A stretch of DNA of 64,000 bases, from assembly GCA_964595625.1 (NCBI GenBank), contig CAZQQU010000006.1, positions 67,686-131,685 on the forward strand, in the 5' to 3' direction. Both the position numbers and the translations under genes were made by a program. Shown here piece after piece: positions 53,383-62,776 of this stretch (its first letter is position 1; each line of letters starts with the position of its first letter). The notes under the pieces are model-generated. The model was given only the letters and a program-made list of their open reading frames with translations, was not told the origin of the DNA and did not search any database. The stretch is from CAZQQU01 sp964595625. Its GTDB lineage: Bacteria; Bacteroidota; Bacteroidia; Flavobacteriales; Flavobacteriaceae.

Positions 53383-55413
53383 TTAATCTAACTTGGGTAA
53401 ATCCAAACTAGGCATCGTTGCCGTACGGTCACCGGTTTTTAAATAGGTATCAAACCATTGTAACATTCTTAGATTGTAATCGTATCTAGATCCGGAACGA
53501 ATATTTCCATGTCCTTCGTTCGGATAATAGATCAGACGTACCGGTACTTCGGGTTTACGAACTTTTAAGTGACGATATAATTCCATAGATTGCGCCGGGT
53601 GAACACGGGTATCTTCAGCTCCGTGCATGATCAAAATTGGAGTTTGTGAGCGATCTACATAATAGATAGGACTTCTTTCAAGCATTCCTTGCCAGTTGTC
53701 CCAAATACGTTCGCGGGCGTGCACGTAGTACAATTCATCAGGAATATCACTAGTACCCCATTTTGATAGGTTATTACTAATACCTACAAACATGACTGCT
53801 GCAGCAAATCGATCGGAGTAATAGGTACTCATCCAAGCCGAGGCATATCCTCCGTACGAACCACCGGTTACGCCAATACGATTTTTATCAGCGATACCTT
53901 GAGCAATGAGGTAGTCGATACCATCTACAATATCATCAAATTCTTTTCCGGCCATATCTCCTTGGCTACTGTAAGTAAATGCTGTTCCTCTACCGGTGCT
54001 TCCTCGGTAATTTGGATAAAATACCGCATATCCTCGGGCGGCAGCCATTTGTCCGGGCATGGAGTAGGCGGTGAGCCAGCCGTTGCTGTAGTGAGCTTCA
54101 GGACCTCCGTGAACGACGGTGATTACCGGTACTCGGGTACCTGCTTGATAATTTACAGGATAAATCAGCATCCCATCAATTTCGTATTGACCATCTCGGG
54201 TTTTGTACGTGATTACTTCTTGTTTTCCTAATTTTCTAGAGGCCAACCAGGTGTTGTTGTCCGTTCTTTTAGTTACGTTTACTTTTCTTCCGTCTTCTAA
54301 CGTATATACTTCAGCGGGATGCTCTGGAGTACTGGCAACAAAGGAGTACAAGTTACCACCAGACTTCGAGAAAGAAGTAATAGCGTGTGTATCTGATTTA
54401 AAAATAACTTTTCGTTGGCTACCGTCGGGTCTGATGGTACCAATTGAGCTGGACGTACTCTCACTCATTCGGTAGGAGATGGTTTGGTTGTCTGTCCAAT
54501 AAATTTGTTCGTATTTACCGGCTACATCTGCATCGATAATTTGTGGTGTACCTCCTTGGGCAGAAACTATTAAAATACTTCCGTCAATGGGGTCATGGAT
54601 ATCTTTTGCAGCGAGTAAGGCTAAACGACTACCGTCGGGGCTCCAGTGAATACTACTCAATTTTCCTTGATTGTTTACCGAAGCAATAATTTTTCCGGAA
54701 GTTGCATCCACTATTTTCACCGCTTGTTTCATATACGAATCATCTACCGAGGCAGTGGGAGTAACAGAGATGGCTAGTTTACTACCATCAGGACTCCAAA
54801 CATGTCTATAAACCGAGCCTTCAGCAAGAATGGGTTGTACATTAGTAGGATGTGTTACATCTACTATATAGGCTTTTCGCTCGCCGATATTTTCTTCGTA
54901 AAAATCGGGTTTGTATGCTAAATTGCTCACCGGTGCAGTACCTCTCTCGAGAGTGTTGAATGCTATTTTATTTCCGTTAGGATGCCAATTATAGCCCGAT
55001 ATATTGGATGTAAATGAGAAAATTTTAACGGCTTCGCCACCGGTTAAATCCAATTCAAAAATTCCGTTGGTATTTTCACCTGATTTTCTACTGACAAATG
55101 TCAGGGTGTTTTTTTGGGGACGGAAAGCCAATTGGCTCACACTGGCAGTGGTGTAATAGGGTTTAGAAATTCCGGTTTGGGTATTTAATACATAGAGGTG
55201 GTTGGTGGCCGGTAAATTTTCTTTCACCGGATCTGCGGGCACACTTAAGGTATAGGCTATGTATTTGCCGTCTTCCGAAATCAAGCTGGAGGTTACTGTT
55301 TGCATCCGGGCAATATCATCGACTGTTACTCCCTGAGAAACAGCTGTTTGAATGCCTGATAATAACACAACAAAAAGTGCTAATACACTTCTTTGAAATA
55401 TCATTTTTGTCAT
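53383..55413 (-). CDS. S9 family prolyl oligopeptidase-type peptidase, secreted
   Basis: 676-residue serine peptidase (from the ATG at 55413) with a signal peptide ending near AVSQG. Residues about 40-390 form a WD40-like beta-propeller (recurrent SPDGS blades). The C-terminal alpha/beta hydrolase domain has Ser519 in GVTGGSYGGYASAWM, Asp in MHGAEDTRVHPAQS and His in NEGHGNIR. S9C/acylaminoacyl peptidases cleave short peptides. It is exported and is likely periplasmic or surface attached. Upstream lies a TATCTTTA (minus strand, 55449-55442), one base off the -7 consensus. Confidence 0.9.
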   Translation of the reverse strand: MTKMIFQRSVLALFVVLLSGIQTAVSQGVTVDDIARMQTVTSSLISEDGKYIAYTLSVPADPVKENLPATNHLYVLNTQTGISKPYYTTASVSQLAFRPQKNTLTFVSRKSGENTNGIFELDLTGGEAVKIFSFTSNISGYNWHPNGNKIAFNTLERGTAPVSNLAYKPDFYEENIGERKAYIVDVTHPTNVQPILAEGSVYRHVWSPDGSKLAISVTPTASVDDSYMKQAVKIVDATSGKIIASVNNQGKLSSIHWSPDGSRLALLAAKDIHDPIDGSILIVSAQGGTPQIIDADVAGKYEQIYWTDNQTISYRMSESTSSSIGTIRPDGSQRKVIFKSDTHAITSFSKSGGNLYSFVASTPEHPAEVYTLEDGRKVNVTKRTDNNTWLASRKLGKQEVITYKTRDGQYEIDGMLIYPVNYQAGTRVPVITVVHGGPEAHYSNGWLTAYSMPGQMAAARGYAVFYPNYRGSTGRGTAFTYSSQGDMAGKEFDDIVDGIDYLIAQGIADKNRIGVTGGSYGGYASAWMSTYYSDRFAAAVMFVGISNNLSKWGTSDIPDELYYVHARERIWDNWQGMLERSPIYYVDRSQTPILIMHGAEDTRVHPAQSMELYRHLKVRKPEVPVRLIYYPNEGHGNIRSGSRYDYNLRMLQWFDTYLKTGDRTATMPSLDLPKLD

Positions 55414-55546
55414 CAATTATGAAATTTTAGGTTAATTCGGCTAAAGATAGCTGTTTGACTGTAAATGAAAAAATTTTAAAACTTTTTTAAGAGCTTTTAA
55501 GAAGAGGTGACCTTTTAAAGTGAACAAAGGCAATGCTCCGATTGAG

Positions 55547-56236
55547 TTACGAAAGAAGGGTTTGTAGATACGAATCAATATAGAGCTGCTTTTCTTTGGA
55601 TTTGTATTGTTGGATGTACCTAGGGTGCTCTAAAACTGTTAATTTTTTAAAGAGTTTTTCCTCTTGATTTAGCTGATGGATATACCGGGCATTTTTCTTT
55701 CCTAAAACAAAAGCCTCAGTGGTATCAATTCCCATATTAATATGAGCTTTAAGCGTTTGAACCATAAATTCTTTCAAACAATAAAAAAGTTGTTTATCAT
55801 CGTAGTAATTGGTATTAACCCAATTTCCTTTGGCAGATTTCTTAACGATAGCCAGTGGAAAAGGTGAGTTGATATAAAATTGGCTGTAAAACGAAGTAGC
55901 ACCTCCGAAGGCTTCTATCATTTCGTACATAAATACCGAAGAAATTTCATGGGTGTGTGCCGAACTCATCGGTATGCCACAAACCGATTCCAGTCGTTTG
56001 GTATCCGTAAAGGGAACTCCGGTTACTCCGGCACCGTTGCGGCTGGGATTAATACCGATAAGGAGTTTTCTTATTTGGTGGTCATGATAGTATTTGCGGT
56101 AAAATTGCTGCATCACTACCCAAGTTTCCGGATTGTCAGTATAGGGATTTAACACATAAAATCCTTCCGGTAACTCACCGGTAAAATCCAGTTGTTTGTT
56201 ATACTCGATGACTTTTTCACCAAAGGTTAGCTTCAT
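55547..56236 (-). CDS. SMUG2-type uracil-DNA glycosylase family protein
   Basis: 229-residue protein of the uracil-DNA glycosylase superfamily, SMUG2/DUF4918 branch. Motif 1 is GINPSRNGAGVTGVPFTD, and motif 2 region is LEHPRYIQQY near the C-terminus. Members of this branch excise uracil or related damaged bases from DNA. It stands between the mutase operon and the S9 peptidase and may be its own unit. Activity is inferred from family. Confidence 0.82.
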   Translation of the reverse strand: MKLTFGEKVIEYNKQLDFTGELPEGFYVLNPYTDNPETWVVMQQFYRKYYHDHQIRKLLIGINPSRNGAGVTGVPFTDTKRLESVCGIPMSSAHTHEISSVFMYEMIEAFGGATSFYSQFYINSPFPLAIVKKSAKGNWVNTNYYDDKQLFYCLKEFMVQTLKAHINMGIDTTEAFVLGKKNARYIHQLNQEEKLFKKLTVLEHPRYIQQYKSKEKQLYIDSYLQTLLS

Positions 56237-56317
56237 AGGTATAAGACCGGTTTGGGGATTTAAACTGCTGTCGGATCATGGGTGAAAAACCGCAAATTTT
56301 TCATCAAGTACCTTGAC

Positions 56318-58441
56318 TTACTCCTCTTTGACAGTAGCTATTAATATTTCTAAAATTTCAATGGCAGCTTCACTGATTTTAGTTCCCGGGCCGTACACCG
56401 CCACCGCTCCGGCATCAAACAAAAACTGATAATCTTGTACAGGGATAACGCCTCCGACTATGACCATAATATCGGGACGACCTAATTTATTAAGCTCTTC
56501 AATCACTTGAGGAACCAAGGTCTTGTGGCCGGCGGCTAAAGACGAAACGCCTAATATATGTACATCGTTTTCAACGGCCTGTTTGGCTGCTTCTTGAGGG
56601 GTTTGAAACAGCGGCCCAATATCGACATCAAAACCTACATCGGCATAGCCGGTAGCTACTACTTTAGCTCCGCGATCGTGTCCGTCTTGTCCCATTTTAG
56701 CAATCATAATACGTGGTCTTCGGCCTTCTAATTCGGCAAATTCGTCGGCCATTTTTAGCGCTTTCGCGAAAGACGGGTCTTGTTTAATTTCTTTTTTATA
56801 CACTCCACTAAAGGATTTAATTTCTGCTTTATACCTTCCAAATACCGATTCTAGGGCATCACTGATTTCTCCTAAAGTAGCTCGGAGTCGGGCAGCTTCA
56901 ACAGCTAGTTCCAACAAATTTTCCCGTAAGGGAGCATCGCCTGTACGGGAGCTCTTGTCCAAAGCTACAGATTTTTTTGCTGCTTCGGTTAATTTTACCA
57001 ATGCATTTTGTACTTGATCCGCATTTCTTTCCCGTTTTGTTTGTTGGATTCGCTCTATTTGATTTTGACGCACTTTCTGGTTGTCCACATCTAGGATTTG
57101 TAAGGGATCTTCATGTTCCAATCGGTACTTATTGACCCCAATAATCAGGTCTTGACCGCTGTCAATACGGGCTTGTTTTTTGGCTGCAGCTTCTTCAATT
57201 CGCATTTTGGGAATGCCCGCTTCAATAGCCTTTGTCATCCCGCCTAATTCTTCTACTTCTTGAATGAGTTGCCAAGCTTGGTGGGCAATTTCCTGGGTGA
57301 GTTGCTCTACATAATAACTACCAGCCCAGGGATCGACTGTACGAGTAATTTCGGTTTCTTCTTGGAGGAATAATTGGGTATTTCGAGCGATCCGTGCCGA
57401 AAAATCGGTGGGTAGGGCAATGGCTTCGTCGAGTGCATTGGTGTGTAGGGACTGGGTGCCTCCAAAGGCTGCTGCAGCAGCTTCGATACAGGTTCGGGCA
57501 ACGTTGTTAAAAGGATCTTGCTCGGTTAAGCTCCACCCACTGGTTTGACAATGCGTTCGTAGGGCCAAGGATTTTTCGTTTTTAGGCTGAAAAGGTTTTA
57601 ACAGTTTGGCCCAAAGCATACGAGCGGCGCGCATTTTTGCTATTTCAAGAAAGTGATTCATACCGATGGCCCAAAAAAACGACAAACGCGGGGCAAAGCT
57701 GTCAATATCCATACCAGCAGCGATACCGGTACGAACGTACTCCAGACCGTCAGCCAAGGTGTAGGCCAGCTCGAGTTCACAGGTGGCGCCTGCTTCTTGC
57801 ATATGATAGCCCGAAATGCTGATGGAGTTAAATTTGGGCATGTTTTTAGCCGTGTATTCAAAGATATCTGAGATGATTTTCATGGAGGGAGTGGGGGGGT
57901 AGATATAGGTGTTACGCACCATAAACTCCTTGAGTATATCATTTTGAATGGTTCCAGCAAGTTGGTTCAGAGCCACTCCTTGTTCTTGAGCCGCTACGAT
58001 ATAAAAGGCCATAATGGGGAGTACAGCGCCATTCATGGTCATGGAAACACTCATTTGATCTAACGGAATTTGGTCAAAGAGTAGTTTCATATCTTCTACG
58101 GTGTCTATAGCTACTCCGGCTTTACCTACATCGCCTACTACTCGTTCGTGATCAGAATCGTAGCCCCGGTGGGTAGCTAAGTCAAAGGCAACGGACAAGC
58201 CTTTCTGTCCAGCTGCAAGATTTCTTCTATAAAAGGCATTGCTTTCTTCTGCGGTTGAAAAACCTGCATATTGGCGAATGGTCCAAGGTTTTTGGACATA
58301 CATAGTCGAATAAGGACCTCGTAAAAAAGGAGGGATACCAGCCGCAAAATTTGGGTGGCCTACGGTCGCCTTGGGGGTATTAGAAGCAACAGTATTAGTT
58401 TCGGTAGTTAAGGTGATATGTTGGATGTCTTTTCTACTCAT
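56318..58441 (-). CDS. scpA: Methylmalonyl-CoA mutase large subunit
   Basis: Adenosylcobalamin-dependent mutase alpha chain of 707 residues, interconverting (R)-methylmalonyl-CoA and succinyl-CoA. An N-terminal TIM barrel binds substrate (for example RPTIRQYAGFSTAEESNAFY-type segment near the start). The C-terminal cobalamin domain has Asp586-x-His588-x-x-Gly591 (GQDGHDRGAKV), His588 being the lower cobalt ligand. Length is usual. It follows the small subunit gene by 45 bases. Its substrate may come from the propionate/branched-chain breakdown reflected elsewhere in the window. No cobalamin riboswitch seen. Confidence 0.96.
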   Translation of the reverse strand: MSRKDIQHITLTTETNTVASNTPKATVGHPNFAAGIPPFLRGPYSTMYVQKPWTIRQYAGFSTAEESNAFYRRNLAAGQKGLSVAFDLATHRGYDSDHERVVGDVGKAGVAIDTVEDMKLLFDQIPLDQMSVSMTMNGAVLPIMAFYIVAAQEQGVALNQLAGTIQNDILKEFMVRNTYIYPPTPSMKIISDIFEYTAKNMPKFNSISISGYHMQEAGATCELELAYTLADGLEYVRTGIAAGMDIDSFAPRLSFFWAIGMNHFLEIAKMRAARMLWAKLLKPFQPKNEKSLALRTHCQTSGWSLTEQDPFNNVARTCIEAAAAAFGGTQSLHTNALDEAIALPTDFSARIARNTQLFLQEETEITRTVDPWAGSYYVEQLTQEIAHQAWQLIQEVEELGGMTKAIEAGIPKMRIEEAAAKKQARIDSGQDLIIGVNKYRLEHEDPLQILDVDNQKVRQNQIERIQQTKRERNADQVQNALVKLTEAAKKSVALDKSSRTGDAPLRENLLELAVEAARLRATLGEISDALESVFGRYKAEIKSFSGVYKKEIKQDPSFAKALKMADEFAELEGRRPRIMIAKMGQDGHDRGAKVVATGYADVGFDVDIGPLFQTPQEAAKQAVENDVHILGVSSLAAGHKTLVPQVIEELNKLGRPDIMVIVGGVIPVQDYQFLFDAGAVAVYGPGTKISEAAIEILEILIATVKEE

Positions 58442-58486
58442 ACGATAGTTTTTAAGGATCGAATAAACCCGTGATTTGGATAGGTT

Positions 58487-59869
58487 TTATGCTTCGGTAG
58501 CCAATCTTTCTTGTTCGATTTTCTCAGCCAAACGTTTTTCAATAATTGGTTCGATCAATGTTTTTCTCGGATTGGTTTTCACAAACGGATACAATTCCAG
58601 TTCCGGTTTCATGCGGTCTTGGGGATTGATATATTGGTTGGTTCCAATTAGTTTTTTTTGATTTTGATCAAATAAACTTTGTTCTTTGGAGGCACTTTCC
58701 TTGATTTTCTTTTGAATGATGCCTTCTTTGAGTTGTTTTAAAAAGCCACCGGCTTGTTCTATATCTTTAAACAAATGCAAAGCTTTTTCAGCCATTTTCT
58801 GGGTAAGGCTCTCGATATAATAGGCCCCTTGAGCGGCCTGATGGGGTTGATCTAAATAGCTTTCATGCTTGAGTATCAACAATTGGTTTCGAGCGATGCG
58901 TTCACCAAATTCATTGCTTTTATGGTACAATACATCGTACGGCAGGTTACTGACCGAATTAGCACCTCCCAATACGGCACTCATACATTCGGTAGTGGTA
59001 CGTAACATATTGACGTTGTAGTCGTAGAGAGTTTTATTTCTTTTTGAAGGTACTGCCAAGATATGTAGTTTGGTAGATAATTGGTATTCCGACGCCAAGG
59101 CGGCCCATAAAATACGCAGGGCACGTAATTTGGCTATTTCAAAGAAGTAATTACCTCCCACAGCTACTTGTATCGTGAGAAGACGGTTGGCCAACACAGG
59201 ATTTTCTTCGATTGACAAACGGTTTAAATACTCATTGGCGTGGGCCAAAGTATAGGCCAATTGTTGTACACAGTTGGCTCCGGCATTTTGATAGCTGGTA
59301 GCATCTACACTCAGCAAATGAGCCGTATCAGAGGCCAGCTGAAGCTGCTGTTGTACGGACTGCATATCCTGCTCAAGGTTCTGAAACCAATTTCCGGTTT
59401 TGGCTAAATGGCCAATGGGGTCATTTAGCAAAAATACAGGAATATTTAAGGTCTTAAAGTGCTGGATTAACGAGGTAGTAAATTCAATGTTTAAAAAATC
59501 TAACTCAAAAAAGACATGGCTTACAGTCGACGGCCATGCATGCGTTAGCTTTTCTATATCAAAGGGTTGGTTGGCGGTAAACCAAATACTTTCGGCTCCA
59601 CGTTGTAGGCTGTCTACAGCTAGTTTTTGGGCTACTGCAACTTGGTCTATAAAAATGGATTGACTTATAGACCATTGTGTAGGAAAATCGGGTACCGGTA
59701 GAAACCCATCCGGAAACTCATCAGCATGATAAAAGGGTTTGACATCAATCCCTTCTGGACTGTGCCAGATCAGTGTTTGGTAGTCGACTCCTTTGAGATC
59801 GGCTTGTATTTTTTGTTTCCATTGTTGGGACGAAACTTCGTCAAATTCACTAAATAAAAAATCGCTCAT
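58487..59869 (-). CDS. Methylmalonyl-CoA mutase small subunit (no cobalamin domain)
   Basis: 460-residue mutase-family protein aligning with the TIM-barrel domain of the large subunit (for example YNVNMLRTTTECMSAVLGG and AGANCVQQLAYTLAHANEYL). It lacks the DxHxxG cobalamin domain altogether; the sequence ends after the barrel. Proteobacterial small subunits keep a degenerate cobalamin domain (about 620-640 residues). It probably stabilises the large subunit. Upstream partner of scpA in the operon, three bases after DivIC. Confidence 0.88.
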   Translation of the reverse strand: MSDFLFSEFDEVSSQQWKQKIQADLKGVDYQTLIWHSPEGIDVKPFYHADEFPDGFLPVPDFPTQWSISQSIFIDQVAVAQKLAVDSLQRGAESIWFTANQPFDIEKLTHAWPSTVSHVFFELDFLNIEFTTSLIQHFKTLNIPVFLLNDPIGHLAKTGNWFQNLEQDMQSVQQQLQLASDTAHLLSVDATSYQNAGANCVQQLAYTLAHANEYLNRLSIEENPVLANRLLTIQVAVGGNYFFEIAKLRALRILWAALASEYQLSTKLHILAVPSKRNKTLYDYNVNMLRTTTECMSAVLGGANSVSNLPYDVLYHKSNEFGERIARNQLLILKHESYLDQPHQAAQGAYYIESLTQKMAEKALHLFKDIEQAGGFLKQLKEGIIQKKIKESASKEQSLFDQNQKKLIGTNQYINPQDRMKPELELYPFVKTNPRKTLIEPIIEKRLAEKIEQERLATEA

Positions 59870-59872
59870 GAT

Positions 59873-60190
59873 TTAGGGTTGAATACTGTCTTCAAATTCG
59901 ATGATAAAGATATCCTCGTTTTCTTTTTTAAAGTAATATTTCTCTCGGGCATATTTTTCAATATGCGCTGTGTCTTTTAGGTTTTCTAAAAATTTATTAT
60001 CGGTCGAAATTTCTTCATTAAAATAGGATTGATTTTTTTCAAGTTCTTTGATTTCTTTATTGAGTTCGCGGTGAACTAAAAACGAATTGGCATCAAAAAA
60101 CAACATCCAAACCGCAAAAGCTAACAAAACAATTACGTAGCGATTGCTGAGCCATTTAAATAGTCGATTATTTCTAATCCTTTTAAGCAT
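59873..60190 (-). CDS. FtsB/DivIC-type septum formation initiator
   Basis: 105-residue single-pass membrane protein: a short basic N-terminus, one helix (about residues 17-38), then a coiled coil (about 40-75; LNKEIKELEKNQSYFNEEI). DivIC/FtsB is part of the division complex that activates septal wall synthesis. The C-terminal AREKYYFKKENEDIF is typical of DivIC. Overlaps the end of udk by 8 bases and precedes the mutase small subunit by 3, an operon found in other Bacteroidota. Confidence 0.87.
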   Translation of the reverse strand: MLKRIRNNRLFKWLSNRYVIVLLAFAVWMLFFDANSFLVHRELNKEIKELEKNQSYFNEEISTDNKFLENLKDTAHIEKYAREKYYFKKENEDIFIIEFEDSIQP

Positions 60191-60794
60191 AGGCGTATTG
60201 TTGAATATAAGCTTGGATTAACTCGAGCGGTTTGTAATTCTCAAAATGGTTGGGAACAATCAAATCAGCATATTTTTGGGAACTTTCAATATATTTGTCG
60301 TGCATCGGTTTGAGAACTCTTTGATACTGGTAAACTACTTCTTGGAGGGATCTGTTCCTTTCAGACATATCTCGATTAATTCTTCGAACCAGACGTAAAT
60401 CAGAGTCACAATCCAAATATATTTTTAAGTCAAACATGTTTCGAAGTTCTTCAATAGATAAGAGTAAAATTCCTTCTACTAAGATAATTTTTTTTGGTGA
60501 AACTAGTTGAAATTCTTCAGTTCTTTGGTGTTGTTTAAAACAATATACTGGAGATTGAATGGGTTGCCCTTTTTTTAAGGTTTTGAGATGTTGTATTAAC
60601 AAGTCATTGTCAAATGCTTCGGGGACATCGTAATTTTTATTTTTTTTTTGGTCCCAGGAAAGCTGTTGATTGTCCTTATAATAGGAATCTTGCGCAATAA
60701 CTGCTACTTCATCTTTGGGTAGAAATTCAACCAGACGTTGGGTCCAGGTTGTTTTGCCACTACCGGTACCGCCCGCAATTCCTATTATCAACAT
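60183..60794 (-). CDS. udk: Uridine kinase
   Basis: 203-residue P-loop kinase that phosphorylates uridine and cytidine with GTP or ATP (pyrimidine salvage). The P-loop is GIAGGTGSGKTTW near residues 5-17. QDSYYKDNQ, DVPEAFDNDLLIQHL, and DLRLVRRINRDMSERNRSL are typical. First gene of the udk-divIC-mutase operon, with its own -7 box at 60811. Confidence 0.94.
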   Translation of the reverse strand: MLIIGIAGGTGSGKTTWTQRLVEFLPKDEVAVIAQDSYYKDNQQLSWDQKKNKNYDVPEAFDNDLLIQHLKTLKKGQPIQSPVYCFKQHQRTEEFQLVSPKKIILVEGILLLSIEELRNMFDLKIYLDCDSDLRLVRRINRDMSERNRSLQEVVYQYQRVLKPMHDKYIESSQKYADLIVPNHFENYKPLELIQAYIQQYAYA

Positions 60795-60810
60795 GGTTTT
60801 TTGTTTGGAA

Positions 60811-60818
60811 CAAAGGTA
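60811..60818 (-). promoter_or_regulatory. -7 promoter element for udk
   Basis: TACCTTTG on the minus strand, a perfect TAnnTTTG, about 17 bases before the udk ATG at 60794. Its -33 region would fall inside the 3' end of the upstream cytochrome gene; no clear TTG there. Confidence 0.5.
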
Positions 60819-60831
60819 CTAAAAGCCGGAA

Positions 60832-61272
60832 TTATTTGGTAATACTTTTTACTTCCTCCACAGTGACTTCTTGAGTCAGTTTATTACTCCAAGAACTCAT
60901 CACATAATTCATTACATCGGCAATTTCTTGGTCATCCAGTCCCATGGGCAACATAATGTTGTTGTATTTTTCTCCATTGACTTCTATCTCGCCGTTTAAG
61001 CCATATTTTACGGCATGAATACTTTCTTGTCGTTTATCGGTTAACCAATCAGAAGCATCTAAAGGAGGATACAAACCTTTGATGCCTTTGCCGTTAGGTA
61101 AGTGACATTGGACACAAAAGTTTTTGTAAACCGTGCTCCCTCGCTCGATGCTTTGTTCGAGGGGACTGAGAACTTGGTTACTAGTTCCAATAGTCATGGT
61201 TTCTTTTTCTTTTTTTTCGGAAGAATTACAACCGATTAACATAACAGAAAATAAGAACAGTAGTTTTTTCAT
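60832..61272 (-). CDS. Cytochrome c lipoprotein (class I)
   Basis: 146-residue periplasmic-facing lipoprotein: type II signal (LIGC) and a class I cytochrome c domain. The heme motif is CVQCH (in NFCVQCHLPNGKG), with a candidate Met ligand in IMLPMGLDDQEIADVMNYV. PPLDASDWL is typical of cytochromes beside quinoprotein dehydrogenases. It is one base downstream of the PQQ dehydrogenase gene and likely takes its electrons. Confidence 0.87.
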   Translation of the reverse strand: MKKLLFLFSVMLIGCNSSEKKEKETMTIGTSNQVLSPLEQSIERGSTVYKNFCVQCHLPNGKGIKGLYPPLDASDWLTDKRQESIHAVKYGLNGEIEVNGEKYNNIMLPMGLDDQEIADVMNYVMSSWSNKLTQEVTVEEVKSITK

Positions 61273-61273
61273 T

Positions 61274-62392
61274 TTATTTTGGAATTATTTTTACTATACC
61301 TTGACCTTCTACAGCTATATAGATCAGACCGTCTGGTCCTTGTTTCACATCGCGTAGTCGTCCGATATCTTCGGCTATTTTATGTCTTTCAATGACTTGA
61401 TTGTTTTTTATTTTAAGCAATTCGAGGTATCTAAATTTGAGAGCTCCCACTAGTAAGTGGTTTTTCCAACCGGGATATTGGTCAGAGGTTATAAAGACCA
61501 TACCACTGGGAGCAATAGACGGTGTCCAGTAGTAGAGGGGTTGTTGCATACCTGATTTTTCAGTGAGGGTGGTAATTTTACTACCGTCATAATTAATACC
61601 ATAGGTAATTTCGGGCCAACCGTAATTAGCTCCTGGTTGTAGTACATTGATTTCGTCACCGCCTTGAGGTCCGTGTTCATGAAGCCATATTTCTCCGGTT
61701 TCAGGATGAAGCGTCATTCCTTGGGGATTGCGGTGCCCGTAGGTGTAAATGGCGGGGAGCGCCAAGTTGTTTGTAACAAATGGATTGTCGTTAGGAATTT
61801 GTCCATCGTCATGAAGTCGATACACCTTGCCACCGTCTTTGGAAAGATCTTGGGGGTTTTGGTTTTCATCACCCCGATCGCCTATAGTAAAATAGAGATA
61901 ACCATCTCGGTCAAAGACTATACGTGATCCAAAATGTTGTCCTCGGGTAGTATTGGGTTGGGCTTTGTAAAGTGTTTGAATATCAATAAGTTCGTTGTTT
62001 AATAACCGAGCACGAATAAGTTTGGTATTTCCCCCGGAACCCGCTCCATCCGAGGAAGAGTAAGTGAGATAAATCCATCCATTCTGGTCGTATTGCGGAT
62101 GTGTGGCAATATCTAACAATCCACCCTGTCCTCGCACGTAGAGGTCCGAGAGGTGGTGTGTAATTTCTTGTAGTTGGTTATTTTTATAATGATACAAAAT
62201 ACCGCTTCGTTCGGTAATCAGCATACTCCCGTCGGGTAACCAGGTCATTCCCCAAGGGATTTCTATACCCGAAATATGGGTTTGAAGTTGATATTCAACG
62301 GGTAAATCTACTAAAGGTACATCGTTTTCTTTTTTTTGTGCACAGCTAATAAACAAAACCCAAAAAGCTATAAACAGGGTGGTGTACTTCAT
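61274..62392 (-). CDS. PQQ-dependent aldose sugar dehydrogenase, lipoprotein
   Basis: 372-residue beta-propeller quinoprotein dehydrogenase (soluble glucose/aldose dehydrogenase YliI-like) with a lipobox (FISC). Typical blocks are WGMTWLPDGSMLITERSG, YGHRNPQGMTLHPETGEIW (catalytic and PQQ-contact region) and YYWTPSIAPSGM. It oxidises sugars in the periplasm or at the surface. Coupled with the cytochrome c gene directly downstream. Upstream a TATCTTTT (minus strand, 62415-62408) is one base off the -7 consensus. Confidence 0.88.
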   Translation of the reverse strand: MKYTTLFIAFWVLFISCAQKKENDVPLVDLPVEYQLQTHISGIEIPWGMTWLPDGSMLITERSGILYHYKNNQLQEITHHLSDLYVRGQGGLLDIATHPQYDQNGWIYLTYSSSDGAGSGGNTKLIRARLLNNELIDIQTLYKAQPNTTRGQHFGSRIVFDRDGYLYFTIGDRGDENQNPQDLSKDGGKVYRLHDDGQIPNDNPFVTNNLALPAIYTYGHRNPQGMTLHPETGEIWLHEHGPQGGDEINVLQPGANYGWPEITYGINYDGSKITTLTEKSGMQQPLYYWTPSIAPSGMVFITSDQYPGWKNHLLVGALKFRYLELLKIKNNQVIERHKIAEDIGRLRDVKQGPDGLIYIAVEGQGIVKIIPK

Positions 62393-62457
62393 GGAGTAAA
62401 TTTTCTGAAAAGATAAAAAAAGAATAGAGAAGATACTGTTAATCTATTTTAAAAATT

Positions 62458-62465
62458 TATATTTG
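62458..62465 (+). promoter_or_regulatory. -7 promoter element for tRNA-Pro
   Basis: TATATTTG, a perfect TAnnTTTG, 49 bases before the tRNA 5' end. Predicted transcript start near 62472. The short 5' leader can form a small hairpin (ACACC...GGTGT) to be removed by RNase P. Confidence 0.5.
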
Positions 62466-62514
62466 CACTCCGAAAACGGGACACACCTTACCGTACTTAA
62501 ATAGGGTGTTTTTA

Positions 62515-62588
62515 CGGGATGTAGCGCAGCCTGGTAGCGTACTAGCATGGGGTGCTAGGGGTCGCTGGTTCGAATCCAGTCATCCCGA
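62515..62588 (+). tRNA. tRNA-Pro (anticodon GGG)
   Basis: A 74-base cloverleaf including the discriminator A. Acceptor stem CGGGATG / CATCCCG, with the C1-G72 pair and A73 expected for proline tRNAs. D arm GCGC-GCGT (one wobble pair), anticodon stem CTAGC / GCTAG with loop ATGGGGT (anticodon GGG at positions 34-36, reading CCC/CCU), T arm GCTGG-TTCGAAT-CCAGT. CCA is not encoded. The 384-base gap 62393-62776 otherwise holds the promoter box and terminator only. Confidence 0.95.
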
Positions 62589-62609
62589 CAAAATTCAATT
62601 TTTTTTTAG

Positions 62610-62649
62610 AAAACCTAATTATATGTAAATCGTATAGTTAGGTTTTTTT
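62610..62649 (+). terminator. Terminator after tRNA-Pro
   Basis: A 9-base stem AAAACCTAA / TTAGGTTTT with a 19-base loop and T-run, 22 bases downstream of the tRNA. Confidence 0.75.
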
Positions 62650-62776
62650 ATTTTTACTTAATTTCCCATTTATTCCTTTTTATAAAAATCATTTTTTTTA
62701 GTGAGTTAAACAAAAGAGGGAGGTTTATAAAAGTCAACACAATTGGAATAAAAAATAATCGATAAAACTCAATTGA

